Source: Siphonodentalium dalli
Taxonomy: Eukaryota > Mollusca > Scaphopoda > Gadilida > Siphonodentaliidae
NCBI GenBank assembly: GCA_032622095.1
Contig: CP136065.1
Coordinates: 205,696,151 to 205,760,150, forward strand
Direction of reading: 5' to 3'
Length of the DNA: 64,000 nucleotides
Positions 61,902-64,000 of the stretch are shown in pieces. The number at the start of each line of letters is the position of its first letter. The first letter of the stretch is position 1. The notes beneath the pieces were generated by a model that saw only the letters and a program-made list of their open reading frames with translations, was not told the origin of the DNA and did no database searches. Made by a program: the position numbers and the translations under genes.

Positions 61902-62717
61902 GCGATAAAGCACATCGGGATATATGTATTGGCACTTCACTTCACCCATATGAGTGTCCACATTATAATTGATTTAATCCGACGAACATCAGAGCAATTA
62001 AAGAAGCCAGAACTGAATCGATGTCTCCTATTGTGCAGCATGTCGCGTTTTTTGTTGTATATTGCGTTATATTCCATTAACTATCAATATCAGTGTGCAT
62101 AGTACACCTTAACATTGGTAGCCAGCAATTATATGGGTCAATAATGCAAAGCATCCGTGTGATTTTCTATATTTGACCTTCATTCATACATTTCCTCCGA
62201 TACGTGCGGTTTGGTCCTTATCTTCTCTGCAAGGCGCCGTATGTCAATAACGATTATTATGGGTGCGCATATATTTAGCGCGGAATACCGAGACGATCGA
62301 GTCACATGATCTGGGTTCTAATGATTAATTGACCGGATAACCGCGAAGCGGTCAAAATATCTGAGTCTGCAAAAAAGGAGTCCACCTTTTGTGGGGCGGC
62401 TAACCAACAAATGACACACAGGTGCCGCCACAGATGTGGGTTGGTGGGCGTAATTTGGCAATTATATAGTTCAAATACATCATTATGTGCAACCGGTTAA
62501 GACAGAGCTTGCTCCCGATAACATTAGGACGTAAACGTCCAATTGCCTAACTTTTACATACGCATTTTCCGCAACGTGTACATATACAAGATAATACTAA
62601 CATAGTGCCCAAGTTAGCCCAACATCTAAAAGCACGCTTGGCTGAAAATAAAATCCAGTAAGATAAAAATGTATCTGATATATCAAAACGTCTTACATAG
62701 TGCATTATGTTAGTGAC

Positions 62718-63310
62718 TGCAGACATTATAAGTTATTGTGGTGCATTGACTGTAACATGGTGTGACATTGATGGATTGGAGTTTATGTTCAATAACGTAT
62801 AGGTTCTGCCGACAGTCCTGGGCATTCTTAGAAATTTTACATTTGTCCGAAGAATGATCAGCAGAAAATGTCAAAGCTCCTATCGCTCTCGCCATAACGT
62901 TGTTCAACGAAAATGACGTCATGCAAAAAGCAGGCCAGCGAGAGACGTTGTGCATACGTATGGCTATGCTCCGCCTCCAGTAAGAAACCGCGTCGTTGGT
63001 TGGTCAGAGAGCCGCACAACATATCCAATGTTTACGTCTCGAGCCGTCAACATAAGGGAAACCAAGACAATCGTGTCATCGTCTCTCGTGGGCCTGCTTT
63101 TTGCATGACGTCATTTACGTTGAACAACGTTATGACGAGAGCTATAGGAGCTTTTGACATATTCTGCTGATCATTCTTCGGACAAATGTCAAATTTCTAA
63201 GAATGCCCAGGACTGTCGGCAGAACATATACGTTATTGAACATAAACTCCAAGCCGTCAATGTCACACCATGTTACCGTCAATCCACCACAATAACTTAT
63301 AATGTATGCA
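62718..63310. repeat. Fold-back element, arms about 230 bp
   Basis: Arms 62718-62947 and 63080-63310 are inverted copies with scattered differences, around a spacer of about 130 bp. Both arms can be read as open frames containing KNAQDCRQN, but the frames face each other, so this is a repeat effect, not evidence of two genes. Confidence 0.75.
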
Positions 63311-64000
63311 CATGGGAAGACAAAACAACAGCTATTACAGTATCTCGCATCTAATTGTATCTCTTACAGTATATATGTAAATGCAGAAAGTTTACATGTT
63401 TTAAACGTGACTCAAATGTTCTTGACACAGAGCCCATTATGCCAGGATTATGTAACTTAAGAAATGGGTTTTCTGCGATGTTTCAAGGATGATACCAAAT
63501 CTAGGGCACCAAACCTCTCGTAATACGCGTTAGTGTAATTGATACCCTCTGTGGTCCCGTCATATCGTTATATGTTCGGTAACGTCAGGCGTAAATTATA
63601 TCGCCGTGGTCTATATTTATGGCGCCATAGATGGATACACTTCGTATCGGAAATGCCCGAGGAATAATCTATATCCGGCACAAGATTCACCATCAACATG
63701 CTGGAGGCAAGATAGTAACACCCCTGGTCAAGTGGTCCTGCTAATGTGCTATGATGTTGTGGTCCTGCTTAATTGCTATGATGCTGTTATGACAAACTGA
63801 TGACTTTACGAAAAAGTACAGTTGTTTTTTTCTAAAGTTGTCATTTTCGCTGTGTTTGGTTAATCCGAGTGATTTCAGAAAAAGCCAGTGCCTATATGAA
63901 ACATTCAAGAACATAAATATCTTTGAAAAAAAAAATGGGTGCGCTGGTGTTTGCAAAACGATGTGAACAACCATCTTGATAATAGTCGATTTGCAACAAC
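63311..64000. other. No feature beyond a short duplication
   Basis: GTGGTCCTGCT followed by GCTATGATG is duplicated at 63739-63785. Otherwise unassigned. Confidence 0.45.

Noticed and set aside
62710-63354. Two similar proteins encoded on opposite strands
   Set aside because: They are the two arms of one inverted repeat.

Overview
This is a 64 kb piece of an animal nuclear genome, about 40% GC and rich in repeats. The only cellular gene I can support is on the minus strand: two consecutive coding exons of a Cys-loop GABA-A receptor beta-type (LCCH3/GABRB-like) subunit at 56597-56664 and 34710-34933. Exon phases and splice sites fit exactly. Introns far longer than the exons, tRNA-derived SINEs, abundant MITEs and a Crypton transposon point to an invertebrate with a TE-rich genome. 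A marine lophotrochozoan would fit, but the sequence does not prove the phylum.

Layout relative to the gene (transcribed right to left): 56665-64000 is part of the upstream intron, 34934-56596 is a 21.7 kb intron, and 1-34709 is at least 34.7 kb of downstream intron. I could not find the flanking exons (N-terminal region; Cys-loop and membrane segments) and they probably lie outside the window.

The introns are a TE graveyard. I resolve these families: (i) a 69-bp hairpin module beginning GCCAATGCATTCTC, about 20 copies, usually in inverted pairs around an AT-rich spacer; (ii) five TTAA-flanked elements ending in CCCTTTACCCAAC that carry a hairpin pair; (iii) three elements ending in GTGACCCGCCATATC that carry the same hairpin pair but apparently have a 4-bp target duplication; (iv) two more TTAA-flanked MITE families; (v) a TA-flanked mariner-type MITE; (vi) a broken Crypton-type tyrosine recombinase transposon at 42.4-43.8 kb; (vii) tRNA-derived SINEs; (viii) several long fold-back elements; (ix) four minisatellites with units of about 80, 49, 32 and 31 bp.

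The most unusual point is that one hairpin module sits inside at least two DNA-transposon families with different ends, and also occurs alone in a 299-bp insertion flanked by a 15-bp direct duplication. Most open reading frames in the window are chance or repeat-derived and are not annotated.
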